64,000 nucleotides of DNA. Source: Marinomonas foliarum. Its GTDB lineage: Bacteria; Pseudomonadota; Gammaproteobacteria; Pseudomonadales; Marinomonadaceae. This document shows, piece after piece, positions 56,447 to 64,000 of the stretch. The first letter of the stretch is position 1. The number at the start of each line of letters is the position of its first letter. A program made the position numbers and the translations under genes. The notes below the pieces were generated by a model that had not been told where the DNA came from, ran no database searches, and was given only the letters and a program-made list of their open reading frames with translations. The stretch is from positions 100,029 to 164,028 of the forward strand of contig NZ_QPJQ01000005.1 of NCBI RefSeq assembly GCF_003337275.1, given 5' to 3'.

Positions 56447-57321
56447 ATACTACATCTGATATTAATGCTCCTATACGCATTCTCCTGTTGGGGAGTGGAA
56501 CGGAAGTAGGGTCGTCATTATTAAGTTTATCAAAAGAAAAGAGTGAATTTTTATGGCTATGCCCAGACGAGTCATTATTGCTGGATGTTGCTAGAAGGGA
56601 AGAACTAGATGCAATGCAGTTTGATGTTGTTATTGATGCATTAAGTTTGCGTTATGCCTTGCAGAGTGATGATGTAAAATTGCAAGCGACTTTGCGTTAC
56701 TTTAATGAGCAAGCCAGTGCGCCTTTGATAATGATTAGTAGCGCTAGAGTTTTTTCGGGCAATAAAGATGCACCATATGCTGAAACGGATGAACCTGATA
56801 GCACAGAGCCTTATGCTCAAGCCCTGATTGCGGCAGAGTCTATTGTGCTTAGTAATCCAGATAATATTGTGTTGCGAACAGGTTGGCTCTTTAGTGGTCA
56901 AGGTGATGACTTTGTATGTAGAACACTTGGTTTGATTCAGGATGGTGTTAATCTTGCCTACAAAGATGATCTAATTGGTAGCCCGACTCCGGTATCGGAT
57001 TTGGTCCGCGTTATTTTATCTATGGTGAATCAGGGATATTACGGTGCGCAAAATAAAGGTGTTTACCATTATTGTTGTGCGGAAGAAATCAGTTGGATTC
57101 GTTTGGTTGAGGCTATTCTTGCGACTTCTGGGCAGTTTGATCCTAAAGCGCAAGTGGAAGTTGAGGCAATCGGTGATTCGTTTCCGGAAGCTCAAGAATC
57201 TTCTTCGATGCAGCGTCAGTCGTTATCTTGTCGAAAGGTGTTTAATCACTTTGGGATAAAGCAGCGACCATGGCGATCAAAATTACGAAATCTAGTGAAG
57301 GAATTATACAAAACCAGTTAA
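56443..57321 (+). CDS. RmlD-like NAD(P)-binding protein, catalytic site altered
   Basis: Protein of 292 residues similar to the sugar-nucleotide-binding RmlD (dTDP-4-dehydrorhamnose reductase) family. The Rossmann loop is LLGSGTEVGSS (GxGxxxG). ISSARVFSGNKDAPYAETDEP is the usual substrate-loop region, split here at VFSG, and RTGWLFSGQGDDFV follows. The catalytic YxxxK of the short-chain reductases is YAQAL here, so the Lys is missing; enzyme activity is doubtful. The GTG start overlaps the tatD stop (GTGA). No other rhamnose genes are nearby, so a rhamnose role is not supported. Confidence 0.7.
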   Translation: MNTTSDINAPIRILLLGSGTEVGSSLLSLSKEKSEFLWLCPDESLLLDVARREELDAMQFDVVIDALSLRYALQSDDVKLQATLRYFNEQASAPLIMISSARVFSGNKDAPYAETDEPDSTEPYAQALIAAESIVLSNPDNIVLRTGWLFSGQGDDFVCRTLGLIQDGVNLAYKDDLIGSPTPVSDLVRVILSMVNQGYYGAQNKGVYHYCCAEEISWIRLVEAILATSGQFDPKAQVEVEAIGDSFPEAQESSSMQRQSLSCRKVFNHFGIKQRPWRSKLRNLVKELYKTS

Positions 57322-57345
57322 CAGCGTGTGAGCTGGAATTAATAA

Positions 57346-57777
57346 GTGAAAGGGGCTGATGTGTACAAGGTAAATAAAAAAGCGGTTATGTTGGTGTTTA
57401 TCCTTCAGGTTATCCTTGGAGGTGTTTGGTATGTGTCAGCACCTTCTTCATTTTTAGACCGCTTTGCATGGGATATGGAGTCTAGTCAGCTAGCTATTGG
57501 CTTGATATTAGCATTTGTCATATCTTCCCTTGTGTACTTAAGCTTTACGGTTTGGCTATTAAGCCGAGTGAAGGGCTTTTCTGGAGGAGGGCGCTTTTTC
57601 TTGGTGATAGGTTTGTGGCTGTTTGGGGTTTTACCTAATACTGCTTTCCTCTGTATCTACTTAGAGCTTGGTTTGTCTGATACCTTATATCTATTGTCAT
57701 ATGGGGCAGCAAATAGCGCCATAGCAGCAATCATATTGCCTTTATGGCGCGCTTCGCGTTCGATATTTAAGGACTAA
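57346..57777 (+). CDS. Hypothetical membrane protein
   Basis: Protein of 143 residues with four hydrophobic segments (about residues 13-32, 50-70, 82-105 and 110-132). I do not recognise a family. A GTG start at 57346 is used; GTG 57361 with AAGGGG 5 nt upstream is an equally good alternative. It lies 24 bp after the RmlD-like gene and is convergent with the next membrane protein. Confidence 0.6.
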   Translation: MKGADVYKVNKKAVMLVFILQVILGGVWYVSAPSSFLDRFAWDMESSQLAIGLILAFVISSLVYLSFTVWLLSRVKGFSGGGRFFLVIGLWLFGVLPNTAFLCIYLELGLSDTLYLLSYGAANSAIAAIILPLWRASRSIFKD

Positions 57778-57784
57778 ATCGCTT

Positions 57785-58660
57785 TTAGTATAGGCTGCTT
57801 TCTGGCCAAACTAGCCACAAGCAAAATCCACTCACTAAAAGGCTGATTACACCTTGAATGAAAATTACGCCGATGCTCTGTTTGTTGGTCAACTCTGAAC
57901 TGAATCTTACTGCAATTGGTGTAATAAATACGCTTGCTGTGATGAGTAAGATGACGCTAAGAGGGATGTCTGCAAGTACGTGGCTCTGCGTGATTAATCC
58001 TCCTAACAGTAATGACGCAGGGATACAGCTAAACACTTGTGTGGCTTTTGTTAGATAACTAACAACCACATAAGCAAAAAGAGCTGCTCCTAGTGCACCT
58101 AATAATTGTCCAATTAGTAAGCTGCCGCCAATAGAAATGACTGGTGCGGCTGCGCCTGCCACAATCATGAGTCCAACTGTTGGTAAAAGAACAGACAGTT
58201 TGCATTCAGCCTTGTCATTGCCTAATTTCAATTCTTTCGGTTGCACCTGCAGTAGGTTATAAACTAGGGTGACGATCGCACTTGTCGCAGCCCAACTTAG
58301 ACTAAGAAGTAATCCCGTATGTTTAAGGACTGGGTTTAGTAGTAAGTAAAAGGATAAGCCAAATAGCACTAGCCCTAGGATGTTGCGTGATATCGTCTGT
58401 CGAATATTGGTAAAGCAAAGTACAGACACTGTTCCGATTAATGCTGTGATGCTGTAATAGTCAATGGCTTGGGCTGGCGGGAAACTCAAGCCTGAGTGAA
58501 TCAGGCTGAGTCCGGCAATAAAGCCACCAATGTAACCAAGGTAAGACGATGCACGTAGTAATTTAGCAGCAATAACGCTGATTATTAGTGCGGCGAGAAA
58601 AGGGTAAACTGCCGTATGTAATAACATAAGCACCGATGAGTTGCTGGCTTCTTCGTACAT
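57785..58660 (-). CDS. Hypothetical polytopic membrane protein
   Basis: Very hydrophobic protein of 291 residues with about nine to ten membrane segments and one short charged loop (QPKELKLGNDKAECK). The glycine-rich VAGAAAPVISIGGSLLIGQLLGALGAALF region suggests packed helices; it may be a transporter, but I cannot assign a family. It lies 30 bp after yceI on the same strand and may be co-transcribed with it. Confidence 0.65.
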   Translation of the reverse strand: MYEEASNSSVLMLLHTAVYPFLAALIISVIAAKLLRASSYLGYIGGFIAGLSLIHSGLSFPPAQAIDYYSITALIGTVSVLCFTNIRQTISRNILGLVLFGLSFYLLLNPVLKHTGLLLSLSWAATSAIVTLVYNLLQVQPKELKLGNDKAECKLSVLLPTVGLMIVAGAAAPVISIGGSLLIGQLLGALGAALFAYVVVSYLTKATQVFSCIPASLLLGGLITQSHVLADIPLSVILLITASVFITPIAVRFSSELTNKQSIGVIFIQGVISLLVSGFCLWLVWPESSLY

Positions 58661-58689
58661 GATCGTTCTGCTTCCTTAATGAGTTACAG

Positions 58690-59229
58690 TTACTGGCGAA
58701 TACCTTCGATAAACACTTCAATTTCTGTTTGATCTGTAACGCCTGGAATGAAGTAAGTGATACCAAAGTCACTGCGTTGGATTACCGCTTTTGCTTCAAA
58801 ACCGGCACGGTAGCCACCCCATGGGTCTTTGCCTTCGCCAATTTGGTTAACGTCAAAGCTCACCGGCTTAGTCACACCGTGTAGAGTCAAATCACCTGTT
58901 AATGTCTTGCCGTCAAATTGTGTGCTTTTGAAGGTCAATGTAGGGAATTGCTTGGCATCTAGAAAGTCTGGGCTGCGCAGGTGTTTATCACGCGCTTCAT
59001 GATTAGTGTCGACACTAGCTGTCTTGATGGAAAAAGAGGCGCTTCCTGATGTTTTGTCTTCTGTGTATGAAAAGTCGCCTTCAAATTCATTGAAGCGACC
59101 TGGTGTTGTGCTAACGCCTAGGTGTCCAACTTTGAAGGTGACAGCGGAATGGGCTGGGTCAATCTTATAATCAGCTGCCATAGTTACGCTGGAAGCCAGT
59201 ACCAATGCACTTATAGTAATCATTTTCAT
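58690..59229 (-). CDS. yceI: YceI family periplasmic protein
   Basis: Periplasmic lipocalin-like protein (179 residues) with a signal peptide ending near SSVTMAA. YceI proteins bind polyisoprenoid lipids; E. coli YceI is induced by osmotic and base stress. Family features are YKIDPAHSAVTFKVGHLG, TTPGRFNEFEGDF, SIKTASVDTNHEARDKHLRSPDFLD split at NHEARD, and LTLHGVTKPV. It is divergent from a LysR regulator. Confidence 0.92.
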   Translation of the reverse strand: MKMITISALVLASSVTMAADYKIDPAHSAVTFKVGHLGVSTTPGRFNEFEGDFSYTEDKTSGSASFSIKTASVDTNHEARDKHLRSPDFLDAKQFPTLTFKSTQFDGKTLTGDLTLHGVTKPVSFDVNQIGEGKDPWGGYRAGFEAKAVIQRSDFGITYFIPGVTDQTEIEVFIEGIRQ

Positions 59230-59366
59230 TTTTTAGTTCCTCGATTTGATTCAACAATATGAGTAGTGTAATTTGTTTTTATTAATAAATAATCGGCCTA
59301 AAATACAATTCAATATTTCTTAATAAGAAATGATTTAGGTGGAACTTTTTTTGGAGAAAAGAATGA

Positions 59367-60263
59367 ATGGATAAGCTTCAAGGTATGAAGGTATTTTGCC
59401 GAGTTTTTGAGGCGGAAAGTTTTAAGTTGGCTAGCGATTCACTTGGGATATCTAGGCCTATGGTGACGCGCTATATTAATTCTATAGAGGAGGAGCTAGG
59501 CACTAAGCTTTTACAACGTAATACTCGAAATATTAGTGTTACAGATGCGGGGCGCAAATATTATCAGCACTGCATTGCCATAATGGAGGCGATTGAAGAG
59601 GCGGAAGGTGAAATTGGTGAATTAACTAAAAAGCCTAAAGGTCTACTTAAGGTGAGTGTACCGATGGATTTTGGGTTGTCGCACCTTGTGCCTTTACTGG
59701 ATGAATTCAGTAAAATGTACTCTCAAATCGAGCTAGATGTTGATTTCAGTGATAAGCGTGTTGATATGACAGAATCCGGGGTGGATATCGCGATTCGTGG
59801 TGGTCATTTAGGTGGCGATCAGTTTGTTGCAAGACCGCTTTGCTATTCAACCGGGTTTGTGTGCGCCTCGCCTGAATATGTCGCTGCACACGGCTCACTT
59901 AGTGTTGTGGCAGATCTAGAAAAACACTCTTGCCTAATATATCGCAACGCCCCAATACCAAATAGATGGACGTTGACGAATGAGGTCGGTGAGTCTCAAA
60001 CAGTGTCTGTTTCTGGTGGTTTTTCTGCCAATAACGGCGGTGCTTTGACGCGATTCGCTGTGGCTGGCCTGGGGATTATTTATCAACCAGATTTTTTGGT
60101 GGCGAAATACATTGAGTCAGGCGAACTGATTAATCTATTGCCGCATTGTAAGGGGTATGAAATTGGGTTTTATGCTATCTACCCACAAAGAAAACTAATG
60201 TCTAGAAAAACGCGGTTGCTCTTAGATTTCTTACAAGAAAAACTAACCAACATACAGTTTTAG
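59367..60263 (+). CDS. LysR family transcriptional regulator
   Basis: LysR-type regulator (298 residues) with an N-terminal winged helix (MDKLQGMKVFCRVFEAESF, then LGISRPMVTRYINSIEEELGTKLL in parts) and an effector domain typical of the PecT/CrgA-like branch (SVPMDFGLSHLVPLL, DIAIRGGHL, KHSCLIYRN). It is divergent from yceI with 137 bp between starts, so it may regulate yceI. No operator was identified by eye. Confidence 0.88.
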   Translation: MDKLQGMKVFCRVFEAESFKLASDSLGISRPMVTRYINSIEEELGTKLLQRNTRNISVTDAGRKYYQHCIAIMEAIEEAEGEIGELTKKPKGLLKVSVPMDFGLSHLVPLLDEFSKMYSQIELDVDFSDKRVDMTESGVDIAIRGGHLGGDQFVARPLCYSTGFVCASPEYVAAHGSLSVVADLEKHSCLIYRNAPIPNRWTLTNEVGESQTVSVSGGFSANNGGALTRFAVAGLGIIYQPDFLVAKYIESGELINLLPHCKGYEIGFYAIYPQRKLMSRKTRLLLDFLQEKLTNIQF

Positions 60264-60297
60264 CTGTTTGTTGGTTAGTTTTTATCTCAGAGTTGCA

Positions 60298-62214
60298 TTA
60301 TTTTAAGTCGCTAAACTCATTTTCTATGCTGAGGTTTACCGGCATGTCATAGCCAGGTAAGCGAATTTCTTGATCAGTGATGTGAAGTTCTTCACCACCT
60401 AGAACATTAAATCCGAACTTATAGATTGGAAGAACTTCGCCACGAATGCTAGATTGGTTATATTCTTCAGCGGCCGCTGCAACCTCTGCGTTCTTAGCTG
60501 TGTATGTGTTAATCTCTTCTACACTGTAGCGCTTTTTCAGCATCTTCATTGTTTGCTGAGGCGATAATAGTACGGCTGTGGCGTTATTGCCTCCAAAGCC
60601 TTTAGAGTTAAGCAGAGCTGCATCAAAATAATCTTTCCCATAAGCTTCATGCTTAAGTTGAAACTTCAAACCATCACGGTATACATCATCGGCAATAGCG
60701 TGTGATGTTGTAATACCAGGCAGAATGCCATCTTTCCAAACCCCTAAAGATAGGTGGAGTTGATCGCCGCCAGCTGTGCCTTGAGAGTGTCCAAGAAACG
60801 CTTTCATAGCGATAACTGGCATTTCTGTTGCGCCAAAACTGACGGCTGCTTTGCTAAGTACATGAGACTCAGTAATGCGATTTTGTGGTGTGCTTGTACC
60901 GTGAGCCTGAATGAAGGTGCGCTGTGTTAAGCCATCATTACCTATAATGTTTTGTAGGTAAGCCATGGCTTTGCTCATGGTTAAATAGTTGCCGATACCA
61001 GGTGCAGATATGGATTTTTTGTGTCCGTCAGCGTGTGAGAAAACGGCAGGGATTGCACCAAAAATTTCAGCGCCTAACTGAATCGCCAGTTCGTCATCCA
61101 TTAGGAGTGTCCATTGGCTGGATTCTCCGATGGTGAAACCACAGTTTTGCGCGAATGGACGACAGCTACGTGTATGGTCTGGCTCTTCTTGATTGCTAAT
61201 TTGGTCTAGAGCAAGCAGTGCAGTATCTTCCGCTAGGGCTCCCATTGTTCTGAAGCCTTCAATAATTTCTGGTGTGATAGGGGCGTCACTACCGCCAACC
61301 ATAGCTACTCGGAATTTACCGGATTTGATGCCTTCTATGGCTTTCTCTAAATTGAAAAAGTAGGTTGCGCAGGCACCAATTGCAGTACCAACATTTCCTA
61401 CGCTGCCAAGGATATAAGCGTTAACAAAGTCAGCAGGCATTTGCGCATAGCCAAGCGGCAAATGCTTTGATGTAGTTCGTTTTCCCATCAATGCAGATTT
61501 AAGCATACCGCCAAAGCCTAGGTCATCCATTTGACCAATAGAGTTGGCAGCATAGACGGCCATTTGGTCAGGGGACACCTTGCTACGAATAACTTCCCAA
61601 TCTATCCCGCTGCTTTTGATGGCATCTGAGGCGCCATAAACAGTCATTTGTAAGCCACGAGGATGGTTTCGGCTTTGGTACAACTTTGATGGGTCAAAAC
61701 CTGTTGGCAATTGTCCTGCCGCTTTTACAGAGAGTGGACGAGTATCTTTAATGAATGCTTCTAGATTTCCATCGACAGTGACTTCACTTAATGTGCTGGA
61801 TAGCTCGACTACGTGCCAGTTCGTCGGGCGCTCATTTGGTAAAGAGCGAGTTTTAATTGTGAAGCTTAATTTTTCATCGCTTTGGTTTGATTGCAGTGTC
61901 GTTGACTTGTGAAGAACCACATGGTCAACGTCAAATAAACTTGGATGAATGCGGCGAATTAAAGTGCGAGCAAGGAGAGATTCGCCAATGCTATCAACCA
62001 ATGCTGCGGCGTCTAATGCTTCCCCACCGTCGGTATACCACAGGCCATTTTTGTGTTCGGCCATGTTGGTGATAGTGGCGAGGTCGAGTAAAACATCCTG
62101 CTGTATTGAACTTGGCAAGAGGTCAAAGACAATACGGCGATATGCTTGATGTGAAGAGGTACGACCAGCCGAATTGATTCCGCCAAAGCCAACAATAACA
62201 GGTAAACGGGCCAA
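60298..62214 (-). CDS. fabY: Beta-ketoacyl synthase, FabY-like
   Basis: Long ketoacyl synthase (638 residues). Its length and layout match the FabY type of Pseudomonas (PA5174-like, about 634 residues), which condenses acetyl-CoA with malonyl-ACP to start fatty acid synthesis. The thiolase-fold triad is visible: Cys in IGACATYFF (about residue 278), His in QAHGTSTPQN (about 438) and His in FLGHSQGTAGG (about 473). A long N-terminal extension of about 200 residues precedes the synthase core. It is a single-gene unit on the minus strand. Specificity is inferred from family resemblance. Confidence 0.85.
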   Translation of the reverse strand: MARLPVIVGFGGINSAGRTSSHQAYRRIVFDLLPSSIQQDVLLDLATITNMAEHKNGLWYTDGGEALDAAALVDSIGESLLARTLIRRIHPSLFDVDHVVLHKSTTLQSNQSDEKLSFTIKTRSLPNERPTNWHVVELSSTLSEVTVDGNLEAFIKDTRPLSVKAAGQLPTGFDPSKLYQSRNHPRGLQMTVYGASDAIKSSGIDWEVIRSKVSPDQMAVYAANSIGQMDDLGFGGMLKSALMGKRTTSKHLPLGYAQMPADFVNAYILGSVGNVGTAIGACATYFFNLEKAIEGIKSGKFRVAMVGGSDAPITPEIIEGFRTMGALAEDTALLALDQISNQEEPDHTRSCRPFAQNCGFTIGESSQWTLLMDDELAIQLGAEIFGAIPAVFSHADGHKKSISAPGIGNYLTMSKAMAYLQNIIGNDGLTQRTFIQAHGTSTPQNRITESHVLSKAAVSFGATEMPVIAMKAFLGHSQGTAGGDQLHLSLGVWKDGILPGITTSHAIADDVYRDGLKFQLKHEAYGKDYFDAALLNSKGFGGNNATAVLLSPQQTMKMLKKRYSVEEINTYTAKNAEVAAAAEEYNQSSIRGEVLPIYKFGFNVLGGEELHITDQEIRLPGYDMPVNLSIENEFSDLK

Positions 62215-62349
62215 TTGAATTTCCTCGTTTTATGAGTGGGTAAAATATTACGGTATTGTAATGAAGGGGGTGACGCTTAGCCACCCCGCATTAAGGTAAT
62301 TTCGCAACAATACATTGAAATTTAGACAATTTGCGAATTATTTGAACGG

Positions 62350-63210
62350 TTACTGTGGCTCTTGATTTGGCTGAACTCGATTGAATCGCCAAAGTTTATT
62401 GTAATTTATAAGGCCTTCAATTTCCTCTACGTAGGCGAGGCCGCGTTGTGAGTAGAGCTCTAGCCCATGCACAAGCGCAAGACCTGTGATTATTTCTTTG
62501 TCTTGTCTGAGCTCTTCTCGTGACGATCTAAGTGCTTTATAAGCAGCGTTTGTATTTAGGTTATCTATGTAAGCAAAAACAGATTCGCGGGCATCATTGA
62601 ATTTTCGCACTTCGTGATCTGCATCTTCGTCTCGGGATTCAGGGACTAAGCCACAACCTTTTCTAAAGCACCACTGACCAAAAAAGTTGTTTCCTTTTGT
62701 GGCGAAGCGAGAGGTTCCCCATGCTGATTCATTGGCTGCTTGTGCTAGTACTAGTGATACAGGAATGATATCGAGCCTCTTAAGTAATGCTTTTAAGTCA
62801 TCTTTTGAATAGTTATCTAGCTTGATCATTTTGTGGTCTTCGCGAAGAGTAGAAACCCACTTTTTGTTTTTTGTTGATAACTTTTTGTTGCTGTTTAATA
62901 GGCTGGTTAAGCGCTCACGGTCTTTGAGTATCAGAGTGTTTTTCTCATTGACAAAGGGTGTTAAGAATTCAAAAAAGGCTTGTTTACGCTCTTTAACGTC
63001 TGTGATTGCTGCGAAATCAGGGGTCTCTTTAGATATTGGGTGAGACTTAAAGTAGCTTTTTTCGTCCGCAGTGGCTTCGCCTGACTCTTCATTTGAGGTT
63101 GAGGCGCTGTCATTTTTAGAGCCTTCTTCAGTGCTTTGAAATGGACCTGCTTTTATCCATAATATGAACAGCAGTGCAAACGAAATAATCCAAAGTATTT
63201 TTTTGTTCAT
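62350..63210 (-). CDS. Bax-like glucosaminidase-domain protein
   Basis: Predicted cell-wall hydrolase (286 residues), with an N-terminal membrane anchor (residues 4-20), a Ser/Glu-rich linker (about 28-60) and a C-terminal glucosaminidase domain. The catalytic Glu lies in QAANESAWGTSRFA, followed by GNNFFGQWCF and the two Cys of CFRKGCG, as in E. coli Bax. YVEEIEGLINYNKL near the end also fits. ATG 63210 (MNKKILWI) is preferred over TTG 63222 because AGGA is better spaced from it. Expected in the periplasm, anchored to the inner membrane. Confidence 0.82.
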   Translation of the reverse strand: MNKKILWIISFALLFILWIKAGPFQSTEEGSKNDSASTSNEESGEATADEKSYFKSHPISKETPDFAAITDVKERKQAFFEFLTPFVNEKNTLILKDRERLTSLLNSNKKLSTKNKKWVSTLREDHKMIKLDNYSKDDLKALLKRLDIIPVSLVLAQAANESAWGTSRFATKGNNFFGQWCFRKGCGLVPESRDEDADHEVRKFNDARESVFAYIDNLNTNAAYKALRSSREELRQDKEIITGLALVHGLELYSQRGLAYVEEIEGLINYNKLWRFNRVQPNQEPQ

Positions 63211-63384
63211 AAATAACCACAAGTCCTAAGCGTTTTTATTTAGATCAGCGCCTTCATTAGGGGGCACCGATCTTAATAAATTGGATAAAAAGTAAGTCTA
63301 TTATCCTTAAAAAAGGATGACTTTAATAGACTTTAGCTTAGGCTTCTTTAATTTACCTTAATTCCTTTGCTTCTAGTAAAGATG

Positions 63385-63954
63385 CTATAGGAAAAGTTTG
63401 GTTGGTCCGACAGGAACAACTTGGGTTGGGTTAATGTTTTTATGGCTAAAGTAGTAATGTCGTTTTATGTGTTGCATGTTGATAGTGCTAGCAATATTTG
63501 GGGTTTCATAAAGACGCTTTAGATACGCATTTAGTTTCGGGAAGTCCAAAATACGCTTTAAGTTACATTTGAAGTGGCCAAAATACACGGCATCAAAGCG
63601 GATGAGTGTTGTGAAAAGTCGCCAGTCTGCTTCGGTTTGTTCCTCACCGAGCAAATAAGTATTGCTAGAAAGTTTTTCTTCTAAAAAATCCAATGTATCA
63701 AATAAGGGCAGTAGTGCTTCTTCGTATGCATCCTGAGTGGTTGCAAAACCACACTTATAAACGCCATTGTTCAAGGTATTGTAAATGCGCTCATTAATTT
63801 CATCTATTTCTAGGGCTTGGCTTTCTGGATAGAAGTCGAGTTGGTTGTTGGTAATCTCATTGAAAGCTCGATTGAATATGCGAATTATCTCAGACGATTC
63901 GTTAGGGAAACTGCGATTAAGTCCCCAATATGAGACAATGCCGATCTGACCATT
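63385..63954 (-). pseudogene. Glutathionyl-hydroquinone reductase (YqjG-like), truncated
   Basis: The C-terminal helical half of a xi-class glutathione transferase is clear: NESSEIIRIFN (about 63900), NNGVYKCGFATTQDAYEEAL, LLGEEQTEADWRLFTTLIRFD, then HIKRHYYFSHKNINPTQVVP. Upstream in the same frame a TGA stops the reading at about 63955, and the sequence before it does not look like the family's thioredoxin-like half. The catalytic Cys (CPWA-type) is therefore absent from what is visible. It may be a decayed gene or an internal deletion; the window ends 45 bp further on, so a frameshift or rearranged N-terminus cannot be excluded. Confidence 0.7.
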
Positions 63955-64000
63955 ACCTCAAGACCGAATGACATGAATCAGCTTTCCTTCGCCGATACCG

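Overview
The window reads as a chromosomal segment of a marine gammaproteobacterium, most likely Marinomonas or a close relative in Oceanospirillales. This is an inference from gene content and moderate GC, not a database result. Supporting signs are the nudF-yqiB-yqiA-parE neighbourhood shared with other Gammaproteobacteria, a choline ABC importer with a BetI repressor, a FabY-type ketoacyl synthase, and SuhB divergent from TrmJ.

Layout. 1-8427 is housekeeping: a partial tag, nudF, a YihG-type acyltransferase, yqiB, yqiA, parE, a UPF0149 gene, an aspartate aminotransferase and a methyltransferase. 8477-28180 is a complete type I-F CRISPR-Cas locus. It holds a BrxR/CapW-like WYL regulator with palindromes at its promoter, then cas1, a cas2-cas3 fusion, cas8f (csy1), cas5f (csy2), cas7f (csy3) and cas6f (csy4) in a tight operon. 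A terminator follows, then a short leader with a perfect boxA-like element, then an array I count as 172 repeats and 171 spacers over 10.3 kb. The last repeat is degenerate, so the leader-proximal (young) end faces cas6f. 28181-31329 is repeat-rich: palindromic REP-like elements, 19-bp tandem expansions, a small GIY-YIG protein between inverted REP copies, pirin with a divergent LysR regulator, and a nested-hairpin element.

31330-64000 is again core metabolism and transport: an AEC transporter, a galactofuranose-type ABC importer (ytfQRT-yjfF), galU, argP/argO, an MFS transporter, betI-choXWV, a PatB/MalY lyase, a fatty acid hydroxylase, yceH, a Gfo/Idh/MocA oxidoreductase, suhB, trmJ, gnd, pckA, tatD, a degenerate RmlD-like protein, membrane proteins, yceI, a LysR regulator, fabY, a Bax-like glucosaminidase and a truncated glutathionyl-hydroquinone reductase.

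How the parts may work together. Cas1 and Cas2-3 acquire spacers and degrade targets. Csy1-3 with Cas6f and a crRNA form the surveillance complex. The boxA in the array leader suggests Nus-factor antitermination keeps RNA polymerase going across 10 kb of untranslated array. The window also encodes SuhB, a member of that Nus machinery, and this copy has lost three groups of inositol-phosphatase active-site residues. The WYL regulator is a candidate switch for the whole locus. I judge these the most interesting signals in the window.
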